In this document: positions 17,823-27,714 of the stretch, piece after piece
How the letters are laid out: every line of letters begins with the position of its first letter
Position numbering within the stretch: position 1 is the stretch's first letter
Source: Mucilaginibacter roseus
GTDB taxonomy: Bacteria; Bacteroidota; Bacteroidia; Sphingobacteriales; Sphingobacteriaceae
Assembly: GCF_021215455.1 (NCBI RefSeq)
Contig: NZ_JAJPWV010000002.1
Location: forward strand, 744,001 to 808,000
Direction: 5' to 3'
DNA length: 64,000 nt
Notes under the pieces: generated by a model
What the model was told of the DNA's origin: nothing
Database searches by the model: none
What the model saw: only the letters and a program-made list of their open reading frames with translations
Program-made: the position numbers and the translations under genes

Positions 17823-19655
17823 ATGGAGCATAACAAGCGCCCTTACCAGCCGATAGAAAATTACGGGATTATTGGCAACATGAAAACCGTTGCACTGGTA
17901 TCCCGCAACGGATCGATAGACTTTATGTCGTTCCCGAGATTTGACTCGCCTACCATATTCGCGGCCATGCTGGATGAGAACAAAGGGGGCTATTTTTCCA
18001 TCGAACCACAACTGGAAGACTACACCACCCGCCAGTTATATATTCCCGGCACCGCTGTTTTACTCACCCGATTTTTCTCTGAAGACGGTATTGCCGAGGT
18101 TACCGATTACATGCCGATTACCGATGCTGCGAAGGGTTCGGTATGTGCTATAGTAAGGCGAATAAAAACGGTTAGGGGTAATATCAGCTTCAGGATAAAT
18201 TGCGTCCCCCGGTTTGATTATGCAAAGGCCGACCATGAAATTGAAGCCAAAAGCAATAACGAACTGATATTTACCAGCATTAATGACGGCAACGCCAAGT
18301 TGCGCCTTATCGCTGACTTTGATCTGACCATTGATCAACAAAGTGGCTGTGCCGATATCACCATCAGCGAATCAAACAGCGCGGTTATAGTACTCGAGTC
18401 AATAAAATCAGGCGACGAGGAACAACTGAGGGACATTAGCCATTACATTGAAAATACTTACGGCGATACTATTAATCAATGGCGCAAATGGCTCAATAAG
18501 GCAGCGTACAAAGGCCGTTACAGCGAGGTGATCTACCGCTCGGCAATAACTTTAAAACTGCTTACTTCTGCCGAATTCGGCTCAGTAGTGGCAGCGCCGA
18601 CGTTTGGCTTACCTGAAACCATTGGCGGCAACCGTAACTGGGATTACCGTTTTACCTGGATACGCGACGCGGCGTTTACCATGTATGCTTTTTTACGTTT
18701 AGGCATGAATGACGAAGCCACCAAGTTTTTAGAATGGATATATGAACTGTGCAAGGACAATAACCTGCAATTGCTATATGGTATTGACGGCGCCCGAACG
18801 TTATCAGAAAAGGAACTTGACCATTTGGATGGGTACAAAAGCTCAAAGCCCGTACGCATAGGTAATGAAGCAGCCGAACAAACGCAGTTGGATATTTATG
18901 GTGAGCTGATTGATACCATTTACATCTACAACAAATCATACAAACCTATAACGTTTGAATTTTGGAGCGTGATCCAAAAACAGGTGGAACATGTTATTGA
19001 ACGCTGGCAGGAGCCAGACCATGGCATTTGGGAAATACGCAACATGAAACGTGAATTTTTACACACGCGGTTGATGTGTTGGGTAGCTATGGACAGGGCG
19101 ATCAAGATAGCCGAGCACCGTTCGTTTCCTTATCCGGAAAGTGAATGGAAAGCCGTACGCGACGAAATCTATAACGACATCTACCACAACTTTTGGAATG
19201 ACGACCTGCAAGCCTGGGTGCAGTATAAGGGTGCTAATAATGTAGATGCCAGCGCACTGCTGATGCCGCTTACGCACTTTATATCGCCTATGGAGCCGCG
19301 GTGGCTATCAACCATGAAGGTAATAGATCGCGACCTTCGCCTGGATGTGTTGATATACCGCTACCGCAACCATCTCGAAAAAATTGACGGGCTGGATGGT
19401 GAGGAAGGAACGTTTAATATGTGCTCCTTTTGGTTTATTGAGGCACTGGCCAAAAGCGGCGAGGTTGACCGTGCTGTAGAAAACTTTGAAAAAATGATGG
19501 GCTACGCCAATCACCTCGGCTTATTTAGCGAGGAGTTGGGTAAACGCGGCGAACATCTGGGTAACTTCCCACAAGCGTTTACCCATCTGGCATTGATAAG
19601 CGCAGCAGTTGAGTTGGACAAACAATTAAGCCGCATACACGGCTTTAACTTATAA
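17823..19655 (+). CDS. GH15 glucoamylase/trehalase-type glycoside hydrolase
   Basis: About 610 residues starting at MEHNKRPYQPIENYGIIGNMKT. The open frame reaches 17742, but the first 27 codons look non-coding and overlap the dxs terminator. GH15 features: the N-terminal beta-sandwich start (GIIGNMKTVALVSRNGSIDFMSFPRFDSP) and an (alpha/alpha)6 barrel with NRNWDYRFTWIRDAAFTMYAFLR, GNEAAEQTQLDIYGE and the catalytic-region LDGEEGTFNMCSFWFIEAL. No signal peptide, so it is probably cytoplasmic and acts on alpha-glucans or trehalose. Convergent with the RemB-like gene, with 3 nt between the stop codons and no terminator seen. Confidence 0.92.
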   Translation: MEHNKRPYQPIENYGIIGNMKTVALVSRNGSIDFMSFPRFDSPTIFAAMLDENKGGYFSIEPQLEDYTTRQLYIPGTAVLLTRFFSEDGIAEVTDYMPITDAAKGSVCAIVRRIKTVRGNISFRINCVPRFDYAKADHEIEAKSNNELIFTSINDGNAKLRLIADFDLTIDQQSGCADITISESNSAVIVLESIKSGDEEQLRDISHYIENTYGDTINQWRKWLNKAAYKGRYSEVIYRSAITLKLLTSAEFGSVVAAPTFGLPETIGGNRNWDYRFTWIRDAAFTMYAFLRLGMNDEATKFLEWIYELCKDNNLQLLYGIDGARTLSEKELDHLDGYKSSKPVRIGNEAAEQTQLDIYGELIDTIYIYNKSYKPITFEFWSVIQKQVEHVIERWQEPDHGIWEIRNMKREFLHTRLMCWVAMDRAIKIAEHRSFPYPESEWKAVRDEIYNDIYHNFWNDDLQAWVQYKGANNVDASALLMPLTHFISPMEPRWLSTMKVIDRDLRLDVLIYRYRNHLEKIDGLDGEEGTFNMCSFWFIEALAKSGEVDRAVENFEKMMGYANHLGLFSEELGKRGEHLGNFPQAFTHLALISAAVELDKQLSRIHGFNL

Positions 19656-19658
19656 GTT

Positions 19659-21293
19659 TTAGTTAGCCATTATAGGATTACGGGTTTTAAAGCTGGCAAG
19701 GTCATTATAAAAGCTGCGGAACGAGCTACGTAGGCCAATGGTGATCATGCCGGTTCGGCTTTTAAACTGATCGTTCACATCATCACGTACCAAGCCGCCC
19801 AATTCAATACGCAGGTTATATTTAGGATTGAGAAGGTAAGCAACCCTACCCTCAAGCAGGTACATGTTGGTTGTTAAACCCTGGCCTGTCCAGTTGCCGG
19901 TAAGTCGCGCTGGCTCGCGGTAATTGTCAAAAAGGTTTTTACCGTAGTTAAGGCCGTTAACATCCAAACCATATCGGCCAAAGTCAAATTCGCCGGAGAA
20001 GTCAAACCTTTTGTATGAGTAGTTTAACAGACCAACCACTTCCTTAAAGTTAGCGCCCCACGGATGCGCAAGCGACTCGCTATTACCGGTGTAGTTGATG
20101 GCGGCAAAACGCTCAGAAAAGGTATACGGCGTAATGGTATTGGTTTCGAGCAAGTAGTTAAGCCCTTGAACATTAAACAAGTTCGCTCCGCGTATACCTA
20201 ATTGCCAGCCAAATTTATTACGCGAGCTGCCATCTCCGGAGAAGAAATTATCCGCTTCAAACTCATCCAGCATAAACTGGCCGTAAGCAGTCAGCTTATC
20301 AGTAAACTTATATTTACTTGTAAAGCCTATAACGGCGTTGTCCGGTGAGCCGCTTGATGCCTCAATCGGGCGTAAAAATATGATCGGGTTGATATACGAG
20401 AAGTCGAAACCACGTGTATGGCCTGCCTCGTCCTCATTCGCCCATACTATGGCATCAAAAAATCCTAATGATAAACGGTTACTCACATTCCAGTCTAAAA
20501 AGTGGAAAGTTCCCCATTTACGTCGGTTATGGGTGTAATCGTTCAGGTTGGGGTTCATCGGGTCGCTAAAGTTTGACCACATGGCCATATAACGCACGTT
20601 GCCCAAAGTGCCCGTCAGCCTGAAATAAGCAGCCGGCGATGCATAATCAGATAACAATAACGAACGGTAACCATCGCCTATAAAGGTACGGTCGCGGCCG
20701 GCAGATATATTCAGGTACTTAACCGGCGTATAAGATATATTTGCCGTGATAAAAGACCAGTCCTTTGTATCACTGTTTGGGCTGCGGTCATACGCCTGGC
20801 CGGGTACAATACCTACCTGGTTGATGTAGGTGGTTAAATACTCCGGAAATAATGCCCGGTTTAAAAATCCGCTTACGTTGTATGATACCTTGTCGCCAAA
20901 GGTGCCGCCAACCTGTAAGCCTACCGATGTGATACGGGTAGTACGCTTAAATTGCCTGAAATCACGGCCAACAACCAGGTCGGGCAACAGATCAGCGTAA
21001 AAAGTGCTGTTATCGTTTTTAACGTCTATCTGATGCTCGGTAAATAATTTACGGTATCCGGCTCCATGTTCGCCGTCACTGCCGTAGTTCATTATCGAAT
21101 CGTAACTGCGGCGCAGCAGGCTATCATCAACTAAAAAAGGCTTAAGTGCACTGTGTACCATTGTTTTAGTTGAATATACATCGGCATTCAATTTTTGATA
21201 GAACTGGTATGAGTACGGTTGGTAAACCGACTGCGCTTTTGTTAGGGCAACTGATGATATAATGAAGAATACAAGCGTAAATATTTTTTTCAT
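19659..21293 (-). CDS. RemB/Wzi-like outer-membrane protein
   Basis: 544 residues with a signal peptide (MKKIFTLVFFIISSVALTKAQ). Dense beta-strand, aromatic-rich sequence with the Wzi-family signature NISAGRDRTFIGDGYRSLLLSDYA and later FHFLDWNVSNRLSLGFFDAIVW. Wzi is an outer-membrane beta-barrel that anchors capsule. The Flavobacterium homologue RemB is a surface protein with a partial role in gliding. It sits 21 nt downstream of gmd on the same strand, and gmd makes a precursor of GDP-linked 6-deoxyhexoses, so a role in attaching surface polysaccharide fits the context. That functional link is inference. Confidence 0.75.
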   Translation of the reverse strand: MKKIFTLVFFIISSVALTKAQSVYQPYSYQFYQKLNADVYSTKTMVHSALKPFLVDDSLLRRSYDSIMNYGSDGEHGAGYRKLFTEHQIDVKNDNSTFYADLLPDLVVGRDFRQFKRTTRITSVGLQVGGTFGDKVSYNVSGFLNRALFPEYLTTYINQVGIVPGQAYDRSPNSDTKDWSFITANISYTPVKYLNISAGRDRTFIGDGYRSLLLSDYASPAAYFRLTGTLGNVRYMAMWSNFSDPMNPNLNDYTHNRRKWGTFHFLDWNVSNRLSLGFFDAIVWANEDEAGHTRGFDFSYINPIIFLRPIEASSGSPDNAVIGFTSKYKFTDKLTAYGQFMLDEFEADNFFSGDGSSRNKFGWQLGIRGANLFNVQGLNYLLETNTITPYTFSERFAAINYTGNSESLAHPWGANFKEVVGLLNYSYKRFDFSGEFDFGRYGLDVNGLNYGKNLFDNYREPARLTGNWTGQGLTTNMYLLEGRVAYLLNPKYNLRIELGGLVRDDVNDQFKSRTGMITIGLRSSFRSFYNDLASFKTRNPIMAN

Positions 21294-21314
21294 TTGAGCC
21301 TTATGTTGTTATAG

Positions 21315-22451
21315 CTATTCAAAATAATTCAATGTCTTAAATCCACCTTTTTGCAAATGTTCATCCTTTTTAACCTCAAGTAGATCGGCCTGTACCATAT
21401 CAGCAACCAGCGCATTCAAATCGTACTTTGGTATCCAGCCTAATATTTCGCGGGCTTTTGTGGCATCCCCTATCAGCAACTCCACCTCGGTTGGGCGGCA
21501 ATATTTCGGATCAACCTTTACAACCGTTTGGCCGAACTTAAGTTTGGCCTGATCAATATTTAATTCTGCAAGCCGATCCTCATCCAAATCAATTATCACC
21601 CCCTTCTCATTCTCGTTTCTTCCGCTAAACTCTACGTCAATACCCAACTCGGCAAATGCAAGCCGTATAAAATCGCGCACGGTAGTAGTAACGCCGGTAG
21701 CAATTACAAAATCAAGCGGCTGGGGCTGCTGCAACATTAGCCACATAGCCTCAACATAATCCTTAGCGTGGCCCCAATCACGTTGTGCCGACAAGTTACC
21801 CATATACAGATGACTTTGCAGCCCCATTGCTATCCGAGCTGCGGCGCGGGTTATTTTGCGGGTAACAAAGGTTTCGCCACGCACCGGGCTTTCGTGATTA
21901 AACAAAACACCATTGCAAGCGTACATATCATAAGCTTCGCGATAGTTAACGGTTATCCAGTAACCGTATAATTTGGCTACAGCATAAGGTGACCGTGGAT
22001 AAAACGGCGTTGTTTCGCTTTGCGGTACAGCCTGTACCATGCCGTAAAGCTCAGATGTTGAGGCTTGGTAGATCCTGGTTTTTTGTGTTAGGCCTAACAA
22101 ACGCACCGCCTCCAAAATGCGTAGCACGCCTATGCCATCGGCATTTGCTGTATACTCCGGCGTATCAAAGCTCACCTTTACGTGGCTTTGCGCGGCCAGG
22201 TTGTATATCTCATCGGGCTGAACTTCCTGAATGATGCGGATTAAATTTGTAGAGTCAGTAAGATCACCGTAGTGCAGCCTGAACTTCACATCCGGCTCAT
22301 GCGGATCGGCGTACAAATGATCGATACGTGCAGTGTTAAATAAAGACGACCTGCGTTTAAGCCCATGTACAGCGTAACCCTTCTTGAGCAAAAATTCGGC
22401 TAAGTATGCGCCGTCCTGCCCGGTTATACCTGTTATCAGAGCTTTTTTCAT
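21315..22451 (-). CDS. gmd: GDP-mannose 4,6-dehydratase
   Basis: 378 residues. Short-chain dehydrogenase-type enzyme converting GDP-mannose to GDP-4-keto-6-deoxymannose, the precursor of GDP-fucose and related sugars. Visible are the NAD(P)-binding [15 protein letters not shown], the [13 protein letters not shown] active-site segment (ASTSELYG), catalytic YxxxK in [12 protein letters not shown], and [20 protein letters not shown] at 22451. No fcl/wcaG neighbour is present in the window. It is followed by the RemB/Wzi-like gene and is likely co-transcribed with it. Confidence 0.97.
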   Translation of the reverse strand: MKKALITGITGQDGAYLAEFLLKKGYAVHGLKRRSSLFNTARIDHLYADPHEPDVKFRLHYGDLTDSTNLIRIIQEVQPDEIYNLAAQSHVKVSFDTPEYTANADGIGVLRILEAVRLLGLTQKTRIYQASTSELYGMVQAVPQSETTPFYPRSPYAVAKLYGYWITVNYREAYDMYACNGVLFNHESPVRGETFVTRKITRAAARIAMGLQSHLYMGNLSAQRDWGHAKDYVEAMWLMLQQPQPLDFVIATGVTTTVRDFIRLAFAELGIDVEFSGRNENEKGVIIDLDEDRLAELNIDQAKLKFGQTVVKVDPKYCRPTEVELLIGDATKAREILGWIPKYDLNALVADMVQADLLEVKKDEHLQKGGFKTLNYFE

Positions 22452-22469
22452 TGCGATGTAGCTTATGCG

Positions 22470-22498
22470 TTTACAATAATATTTAATTTAATTGTAAA
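22470..22498. repeat. Inverted repeat upstream of gmd
   Basis: Perfect 8-bp arms TTTACAAT (22470-22477) and ATTGTAAA (22491-22498), 13-nt AT-only spacer, about 20 bp upstream of the gmd start in a divergent promoter region. It could be an operator; no regulator is suggested by the sequence. Confidence 0.3.
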
Positions 22499-22602
22499 TC
22501 ATGGTACACTTTGCCTACTCGCTATTATTTAGTTAAACCATTGTAACAATACGTACCTGATTGTATCTTAATAATATACATCACATTAAAATCAATAAAC
22601 CT

Positions 22603-22821
22603 ATGGCACTCGCATTTTTAAATTTAGGCACTCCGGAGATTATACTGATTTCATTTATCGTGATTATCCCGCTGATTACGCTGATAGATATTATAAAATC
22701 TGACTTTAAAGATCAGTTCACCAAGCTACTTTGGATAGTAATTGTATTGCTTGCACCAATTTTAGGATGCTTGCTCTACTTTTTAATAGGCCGAAGCCAA
22801 AAGGTGAGCCGATATATGTAA
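22603..22821 (+). CDS. PLDc_N-type small membrane protein
   Basis: 72 residues starting at ATG 22603 (MALAFLNLGTPEIILISF). An in-frame TTG at 22561 is less likely. Two hydrophobic helices (IILISFIVIIPLITLIDII and LLWIVIVLLAPILGCLLYFLIGR) flank a short charged loop KSDFKDQFTK. The W-I-V-x4-P-ilG-x-lYfliGR ending is the hallmark of the phospholipase_D-nuclease N-terminal (PLDc_N) family found as stand-alone small membrane proteins. Function unknown. It ends at a shared terminator. Confidence 0.8.
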   Translation: MALAFLNLGTPEIILISFIVIIPLITLIDIIKSDFKDQFTKLLWIVIVLLAPILGCLLYFLIGRSQKVSRYM

Positions 22822-22823
22822 TA

Positions 22824-22853
22824 AAAAAGCGATGGCATTTACCATCGCTTTTT
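22824..22853. terminator. Bidirectional terminator
   Basis: 12-bp stem AAAAAGCGATGG/CCATCGCTTTTT with a 6-nt loop. It lies between the convergent PLDc_N and DUF3109 genes and provides a U-tract in both directions. Confidence 0.9.
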
Positions 22854-22855
22854 TA

Positions 22856-23425
22856 TTATATCTCTGCTGCTACAGCTTCTTCCAGTTCCTTGTACCATTC
22901 TTCGCCGTACTTGCGGATAAGCGGCCCTTTCAAAAACTCGTGCACGTGTACCTTTAGCTGATCGCCAAATGTGCAGGCATCGCTGCAAATATTCCAGCGA
23001 TCATAGTGCAAAACATCAAACTCAGGATAAGCGGTTATGCGTATAGGGTACAAGTGGCATGATATGGGTTTTTTCCAGTCGATATCCCCGGCTTCGTAAG
23101 CTTTTTCAATAGCGCACTTGGTGATGCCATTTTCCATAATCACATAGGCACACTCTTTATTAGTATCAACACATGGAGTGGTGTAATCACCTTCAAAGTC
23201 GGTAACATACGTACCTTCCTGCTCTATGGTAGCAATACCTTTCGCTGTCATATAAGGCTTCACCTTCGGGTAAATCTCATCCAGAATAGCGCGTTCTTCA
23301 TTTAGCAGCGGCGCGCCTGAGTCGCCTTCTATGCAACATGCCCCTTTACATTTATTAAGGTTGCAAACAAAATTCTCCTTAATCACATCCTCATGCACCA
23401 GCACATTGCCAACTTCAATCATCAT
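22856..23425 (-). CDS. DUF3109 cysteine-rich protein
   Basis: 189-residue cytoplasmic protein of the DUF3109 family. It has eight or more conserved-looking cysteines in metal-cluster style spacing: CNLNKCKGACC near residue 20, CVDTNKEC about 88, CAIEKA, ISCHLYP, and CSDAC near 150. The pattern resembles YkgJ-type Fe-S or Zn-binding proteins, so a bound metal is likely, but no reaction is known. It begins with two ATGs at 23425. DUF3108 and DUF2480 genes lie upstream on the same strand. Confidence 0.85.
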   Translation of the reverse strand: MMIEVGNVLVHEDVIKENFVCNLNKCKGACCIEGDSGAPLLNEERAILDEIYPKVKPYMTAKGIATIEQEGTYVTDFEGDYTTPCVDTNKECAYVIMENGITKCAIEKAYEAGDIDWKKPISCHLYPIRITAYPEFDVLHYDRWNICSDACTFGDQLKVHVHEFLKGPLIRKYGEEWYKELEEAVAAEI

Positions 23426-23430
23426 TACTA

Positions 23431-24210
23431 TTACTTTTTAACAGGATTTAGCGGGTATTTAAGCCCTTTAGCCCCGGTCAAATCCATGGTAAGGCTACCC
23501 ACAATTACTTCAACGTGCGCACGTACCGGTATGCGGTTGGCGTCGTCGGTTATCCAAAGATACAGTTTACTATTCTTTTTAAATATTTTGCCCGGTATAA
23601 TGGTTGGGTTAAACTTTAAACAGTTAAAGGTACCCATTGAACATTTCACCTGCTCTTTACCCATATAAGTTATGCTGAGCTTATGAATACCGTCTTCCAA
23701 AAAATAAGGCATATCAATCGTTTGCCCTACCTTAATCTTTGATATATCCAGCGAGCGGGCAAAATAATAGGCCGATACAAAATCAAACATCTGGCCTTTG
23801 AACTCAAACTCGCCCTTATCCGCCTTTATTTTACCGTCCTTGTGGTTAAAGGTTACCTTATCGGTATGCTTATAGCTCCCTTCTTTCCGGTTCTCGGTAT
23901 AAAAGTAGGGCATCAGCGTATTTTTGTCAACAAAGCTTTCGTAGCGGTTACGCACCTTGTAAAATACGTTGAATGTACCAGCGGTTTTGCCCTCGGCTAT
24001 GATGTGATAAGCCGGCTTTCCGTCATACTTCTGCGGGCTTTCTTCAACTTTAAGATTTGCCTCAGCGGCCGTAAAAATGCCGTATTTTAGTTTATAATCC
24101 AGCTGCTCGCCAACACCAAATACCGCCTTGTCCAGATTATCGAGCGTTTGGGCGTAAATTGGGGTACCGGCTATAAGCAGCAGGTAACATATCATGATCA
24201 ATTTCTTCAT
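23431..24210 (-). CDS. DUF3108 exported protein
   Basis: About 259 residues. The frame is open to 24321, but the ATG at 24210 opens a proper signal peptide (MKKLIMICYLLLIAGTPIYAQ) and is chosen. The body begins FGVGEQLDYKLKYGIFTAAEANLKV, the standard DUF3108 opening. Further signature parts are YFYTENRKEGSYKHTDKVTFNH and LYLWITDDANRIPVRAHVEVIVGSLTM. A periplasmic or outer-membrane-associated beta-rich protein of unknown function. It is 5 nt upstream of DUF3109, so the two are translationally close. Confidence 0.88.
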   Translation of the reverse strand: MKKLIMICYLLLIAGTPIYAQTLDNLDKAVFGVGEQLDYKLKYGIFTAAEANLKVEESPQKYDGKPAYHIIAEGKTAGTFNVFYKVRNRYESFVDKNTLMPYFYTENRKEGSYKHTDKVTFNHKDGKIKADKGEFEFKGQMFDFVSAYYFARSLDISKIKVGQTIDMPYFLEDGIHKLSITYMGKEQVKCSMGTFNCLKFNPTIIPGKIFKKNSKLYLWITDDANRIPVRAHVEVIVGSLTMDLTGAKGLKYPLNPVKK

Positions 24211-24338
24211 CAGCGTGTTTTTGTGTAATGGATGGCTTATGTTAGGCCATTCCGTTACCGGTTTGACAGAAACTGATAACAATAGTTTAACATACCTGTT
24301 TTTGGGCTTAGCACAAAGCACCTGCCGTCCTTTAAAAA

Positions 24339-24854
24339 TCAGTCCTTACGTTTGTAGATAGGCACTGTTGAACAAGGCTCACCAAACATCAGGCTTTTGG
24401 CTACCGGGGTAAGCTTTTTTGCCAATTCAACATATGCCGCAACAGGAACAGGCACATCACCGCAACCTTTAATAACCAAACGCTGATCGCGATATTTTTC
24501 TACGTCGAGATTGGCGGTTGCTTTTACAAACAAAACCGTTTCCAGTACTTCAGCATTGCCGAATACAACCTCACGCGCGTAAGGTGCCATACGGTTGGCC
24601 AGCAGCATATAAGCCCAGGCCGGCACTATGGCGTCGGCAGTGCAGGTTATTGCCACAAACTTGTCCTGATACTGGCTCCAGTCGTGCGTTTTTACGAAGT
24701 CACGAAAGTCTTTCTCTTTCAGGATAAGCCCGTGAAAAAGATTGTCTTTGATATCGTAAACCACACGTTCGCCCTGCTGGTAAAACTCTGCTGGATCAAG
24801 CGTTACCAGCCCGCTTTGGGCTACTTTATTTATAATGTTTTCCTGAATTTCCAT
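24339..24854 (-). CDS. DUF2480 protein
   Basis: About 171 residues from ATG 24854 (MEIQENIINKVAQSGLVTLDP). The longer open frame would read through the upstream terminator. It has the DUF2480 features: LDPAEFYQQGERVVYDIKDNLFHGLILKEKDFR, DWSQYQDKFVAITCTADAIVPAWAYM, and the C-terminal VIKGCGDVPVPVAAYVELAKKL with two short Cys-containing segments. A cytoplasmic Bacteroidota family of unknown function, often near iron-sulfur cluster genes; no such genes are seen here. Confidence 0.88.
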   Translation of the reverse strand: MEIQENIINKVAQSGLVTLDPAEFYQQGERVVYDIKDNLFHGLILKEKDFRDFVKTHDWSQYQDKFVAITCTADAIVPAWAYMLLANRMAPYAREVVFGNAEVLETVLFVKATANLDVEKYRDQRLVIKGCGDVPVPVAAYVELAKKLTPVAKSLMFGEPCSTVPIYKRKD

Positions 24855-24871
24855 TTGTCTTAAAATAAAAA

Positions 24872-24898
24872 ATCCGGGAACGATAATCATTCCCGGAT
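24872..24898 (-). terminator. Terminator after ppiD
   Basis: 9-bp arms ATCCGGGAA/TTCCCGGAT with a 9-nt loop, followed on the minus strand by a T-rich run. It separates ppiD from the DUF2480 gene. Confidence 0.85.
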
Positions 24899-24920
24899 AC
24901 AAAATTACTTTAAAATACGA

Positions 24921-27032
24921 TTATAAGAACTTGGCTCTGTAATCTTTTACATTCGCCTTATCTTGCAGGGCTTCAAATAACTGCCCTTGCGAACGCTGTA
25001 GCGCCATTTGAGCAAGCTGTTGTTTTTGCTTAACCAGGTTGCTCAACGGAGCAGGCTTAACAAAACCATCAACTACAAAAGCGTATATCCCGCTTTTACC
25101 TTCTACCGGTTTTGATACCTTTTTAGGCTGCGAGCCAAATACTGAACCGATAACGCTGTATTCAACACCAACACCAGGTATTACCGGGTTAGCCATTACT
25201 ATGTTTTGAGCCGGGGTAACCTTACCACCAACTTTTTGCGCTACCTGGTTAATGCTTGATGCACCGTTAACAGCGCCCTGCATTTTCTCAATCAGTTGCT
25301 TTGCCTTTACCTTGTTACGTACTACAGGTAGTATTGAAGTTTTCACAGCCTCAAGCGGTAACTGGCCTTCAGGTTTAATTTGCGACAGCTGGGCAACAAC
25401 ATACTGATCGCCGGCGGTGAAAACCTGCTCAGACACATCACCAACTTCTGATTTAAATACCCAACGAACCAGATCGCGGGCGTTATCTAAGCCTGGTATA
25501 CCTGCTGCTACACCGGTAACATCAGTACCTTGCTGTACGGTAAGTTTTTCTTTTTTCGCTTCTGCATCGAAATCGCCGTTGTTAACGCTTGCCAAAAAGG
25601 CCTGAGCTTTGCTGTACGCGGTTGAACGGGTTTTTTCGCTTGGCTGTATTGGCTTGTTCACAATAGCTACCTTAACCACTTTGGCACTGCCTTTTTGATC
25701 TTCGATACGGATAAGGTGAACACCAAACTGAGTGGTAACTACTTTCAGGTCGCCTTTGCTGCCATTAAATACGGCTTCATCAAAAGCAGGCACCATAGCG
25801 CCACGGCCAAATGTGCCCAGGCTGCCACCTTTTTCGCCCGACTGCTTATCGTCAGAGAAAAGTTTAGCCAACTCATCGAATGAACGGCCACCCTGAATAA
25901 GTTTTTTTAATGAGTCGATTTTAGCAGCAGCTTTTTCTTCACCACCTGCTGATTGAGCTGAGATAAGGATATGGCTGGCTTTAACCGAGTCCGGGCCAAC
26001 GCGTGAATCAATAAGCTTAGCGATGTTGTAGCTACCGTTTGACAGGTATGGGCCATAAACATAACCTTTTGCCGCGCTAAACATTACCGAATCAAGCGCC
26101 GGATCAAGCTGGCCTTTTTTACGGTAAACGATAGGTGTTTTGGTATCAGAGTTTAACTGAACAAATAATGAATCGTTATTGCTGGTTTTAAAATCCTGCG
26201 CCAGTTTTTCAGTTTGGGCTTTAATAGCCGTGCTATCCTCTTTAGAGGCAGCGCCGTTTACAGCTACATATTTAAAGCTGCGCAATTCCTGTTTGTTTAC
26301 AAAAAGTTTTTTATGCGCGTCATAGTATTCCTGATAATCGGCATCAGTAACGGTAACCTTGTTATCAGGTATTGATGCATAATCAAGCGCCACGTATTGA
26401 AAATTAGCAAGCTTGTTTTTAGCCTCATAGTCATCAGTAGCCTCAAGTGAGTTTACATACAGACCGTTGGTTACAAGCGATACATATTTCTCGGCTTTTT
26501 TTGATTCGATGATCTGGGCAACAAATTCCTGCCATTGTTTTTTCATCGGGTCGCCATCTTTAGCGGCGTTAACGCTGCTGAGCACGTTGTTTAGTTGAGC
26601 ACGATCAAGCTGGCCGGTTTGCGGGTTGCCAAACATCTGCACAATTTGCGGGCTTGGGTTATTGCCGCTAATGAGTGATTTTGTTTCGCTTTCGCCAACA
26701 GTAATGTTAAGCTTAGCTATCTGGCTGGTGATGATAGAACGGCTAATCATCTGGTTCCAGGTATTTTCCTGAACGTAGCCCAAAATTTGCGGGCTAACGC
26801 TGGTTTGGCCTGACTGCTGTTTATACTGCTCCGTGTTTTGCTCAACTCTTTGATTAAATTCCTGCACAGATATTTTTTCGTCGGCTACTACACCTATAGT
26901 ATTGGCATCGCCCCTAAAAAAAGAGCCGCCAAAGTGAATAACCTCACCTGCAACAAAAGCAAAAAGCGCAAGACCGATAACGATGACGAGTATCACCCCC
27001 ATCTTCTCACGCAAAAAACTCATAATTCCCAT
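24921..27032 (-). CDS. ppiD: PpiD/SurA-type periplasmic peptidyl-prolyl isomerase
   Basis: 703 residues. Anchored chaperone of the SecYEG exit. One N-terminal membrane helix (about 13-31, GVILVIVIGLALFAFVAGEVI); a SurA-N-like chaperone domain (about 35-180); a parvulin (rotamase) domain with ASHILIS, FDELAKLFSDD, GGSLGTFGRGAMVPAFDEAVF and FGVHLIRIED (about 350-450); and a C-terminal domain with QKQQLAQMALQ. Length and layout match Bacteroidota PpiD. ATG at 27032. It is downstream of lptC, in a block of envelope biogenesis genes. Confidence 0.92.
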   Translation of the reverse strand: MGIMSFLREKMGVILVIVIGLALFAFVAGEVIHFGGSFFRGDANTIGVVADEKISVQEFNQRVEQNTEQYKQQSGQTSVSPQILGYVQENTWNQMISRSIITSQIAKLNITVGESETKSLISGNNPSPQIVQMFGNPQTGQLDRAQLNNVLSSVNAAKDGDPMKKQWQEFVAQIIESKKAEKYVSLVTNGLYVNSLEATDDYEAKNKLANFQYVALDYASIPDNKVTVTDADYQEYYDAHKKLFVNKQELRSFKYVAVNGAASKEDSTAIKAQTEKLAQDFKTSNNDSLFVQLNSDTKTPIVYRKKGQLDPALDSVMFSAAKGYVYGPYLSNGSYNIAKLIDSRVGPDSVKASHILISAQSAGGEEKAAAKIDSLKKLIQGGRSFDELAKLFSDDKQSGEKGGSLGTFGRGAMVPAFDEAVFNGSKGDLKVVTTQFGVHLIRIEDQKGSAKVVKVAIVNKPIQPSEKTRSTAYSKAQAFLASVNNGDFDAEAKKEKLTVQQGTDVTGVAAGIPGLDNARDLVRWVFKSEVGDVSEQVFTAGDQYVVAQLSQIKPEGQLPLEAVKTSILPVVRNKVKAKQLIEKMQGAVNGASSINQVAQKVGGKVTPAQNIVMANPVIPGVGVEYSVIGSVFGSQPKKVSKPVEGKSGIYAFVVDGFVKPAPLSNLVKQKQQLAQMALQRSQGQLFEALQDKANVKDYRAKFL

Positions 27033-27126
27033 ATAAACTCTATAATTATTAACTATTTAAAAAGAGGGCGCAAGATACAATTTTTAGTAAAATTCTATCA
27101 AACAAAATTGACGTTGAAATTATTTA

Positions 27127-27714
27127 TTACTCTATTGCCTTTTGGTCGACATTCCAGATACCGGTTGTCTGGTTCATGGTGTAATGGCTGAAATCCTGAT
27201 TACTCTCAAAATTGGTTCCGTTGGAGATATTACCGTTCGCAAATAGTATTTGTACCGGCTGGCTTGATGTGATGAGCTGCGTTTTAGCATTCCATATCAA
27301 TTCCTCTGATTTGAACACATCGCCCTGCGCGTTTTTTGATACCACATTTTTGTAAAGCTCAAAACGATTGTTATCATCCTTACTGATAGCGTAATTGGAG
27401 GTAAGGGTGTTGATCACTTTCAATTCCTTATCGTAAAATACGATTTTAACCCCTTTGGGCATCTCGTAGTAAGGTGTATCAATTTTATGATTGATTAGTA
27501 CAGGGGCAAATACTACGGCTTTAACGTGAGCGGAATCACTATAAGTAATTTCGGCATTAGTAGTTAGTTCCTGCGGCTTAATATCCTGCTGCGAAAGCTC
27601 TTTTATCTTTTTCAGATCGTTTTCGCACGAAGCAAAAAACAAACTGCCGCAAATAATTGCAAACCATAGTAAAGCAGCTGTTTTTTTCCGCGGACTAAAA
27701 AACATATTAATCAA
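27127..27714 (-). CDS. lptC: LPS export protein LptC
   Basis: 195 residues. LptC links the LptBFG transporter to the LptA bridge in LPS transport. N-terminal membrane segment (AALLWFAIICGSLFFASC, which also reads as a lipobox, FASC), then the beta-jellyroll start (LTTNAEITYSDSAHVKAVVFAPVL), YEMPKGVKIVFYDKELKVINTLTSNYAI and a late DVFKSEELIWNAKTQLITSSQPVQI typical of Bacteroidota LptC. Start overlaps the upstream OMP gene by 8 nt, so translation is probably coupled. Confidence 0.88.
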   Translation of the reverse strand: MINMFFSPRKKTAALLWFAIICGSLFFASCENDLKKIKELSQQDIKPQELTTNAEITYSDSAHVKAVVFAPVLINHKIDTPYYEMPKGVKIVFYDKELKVINTLTSNYAISKDDNNRFELYKNVVSKNAQGDVFKSEELIWNAKTQLITSSQPVQILFANGNISNGTNFESNQDFSHYTMNQTTGIWNVDQKAIE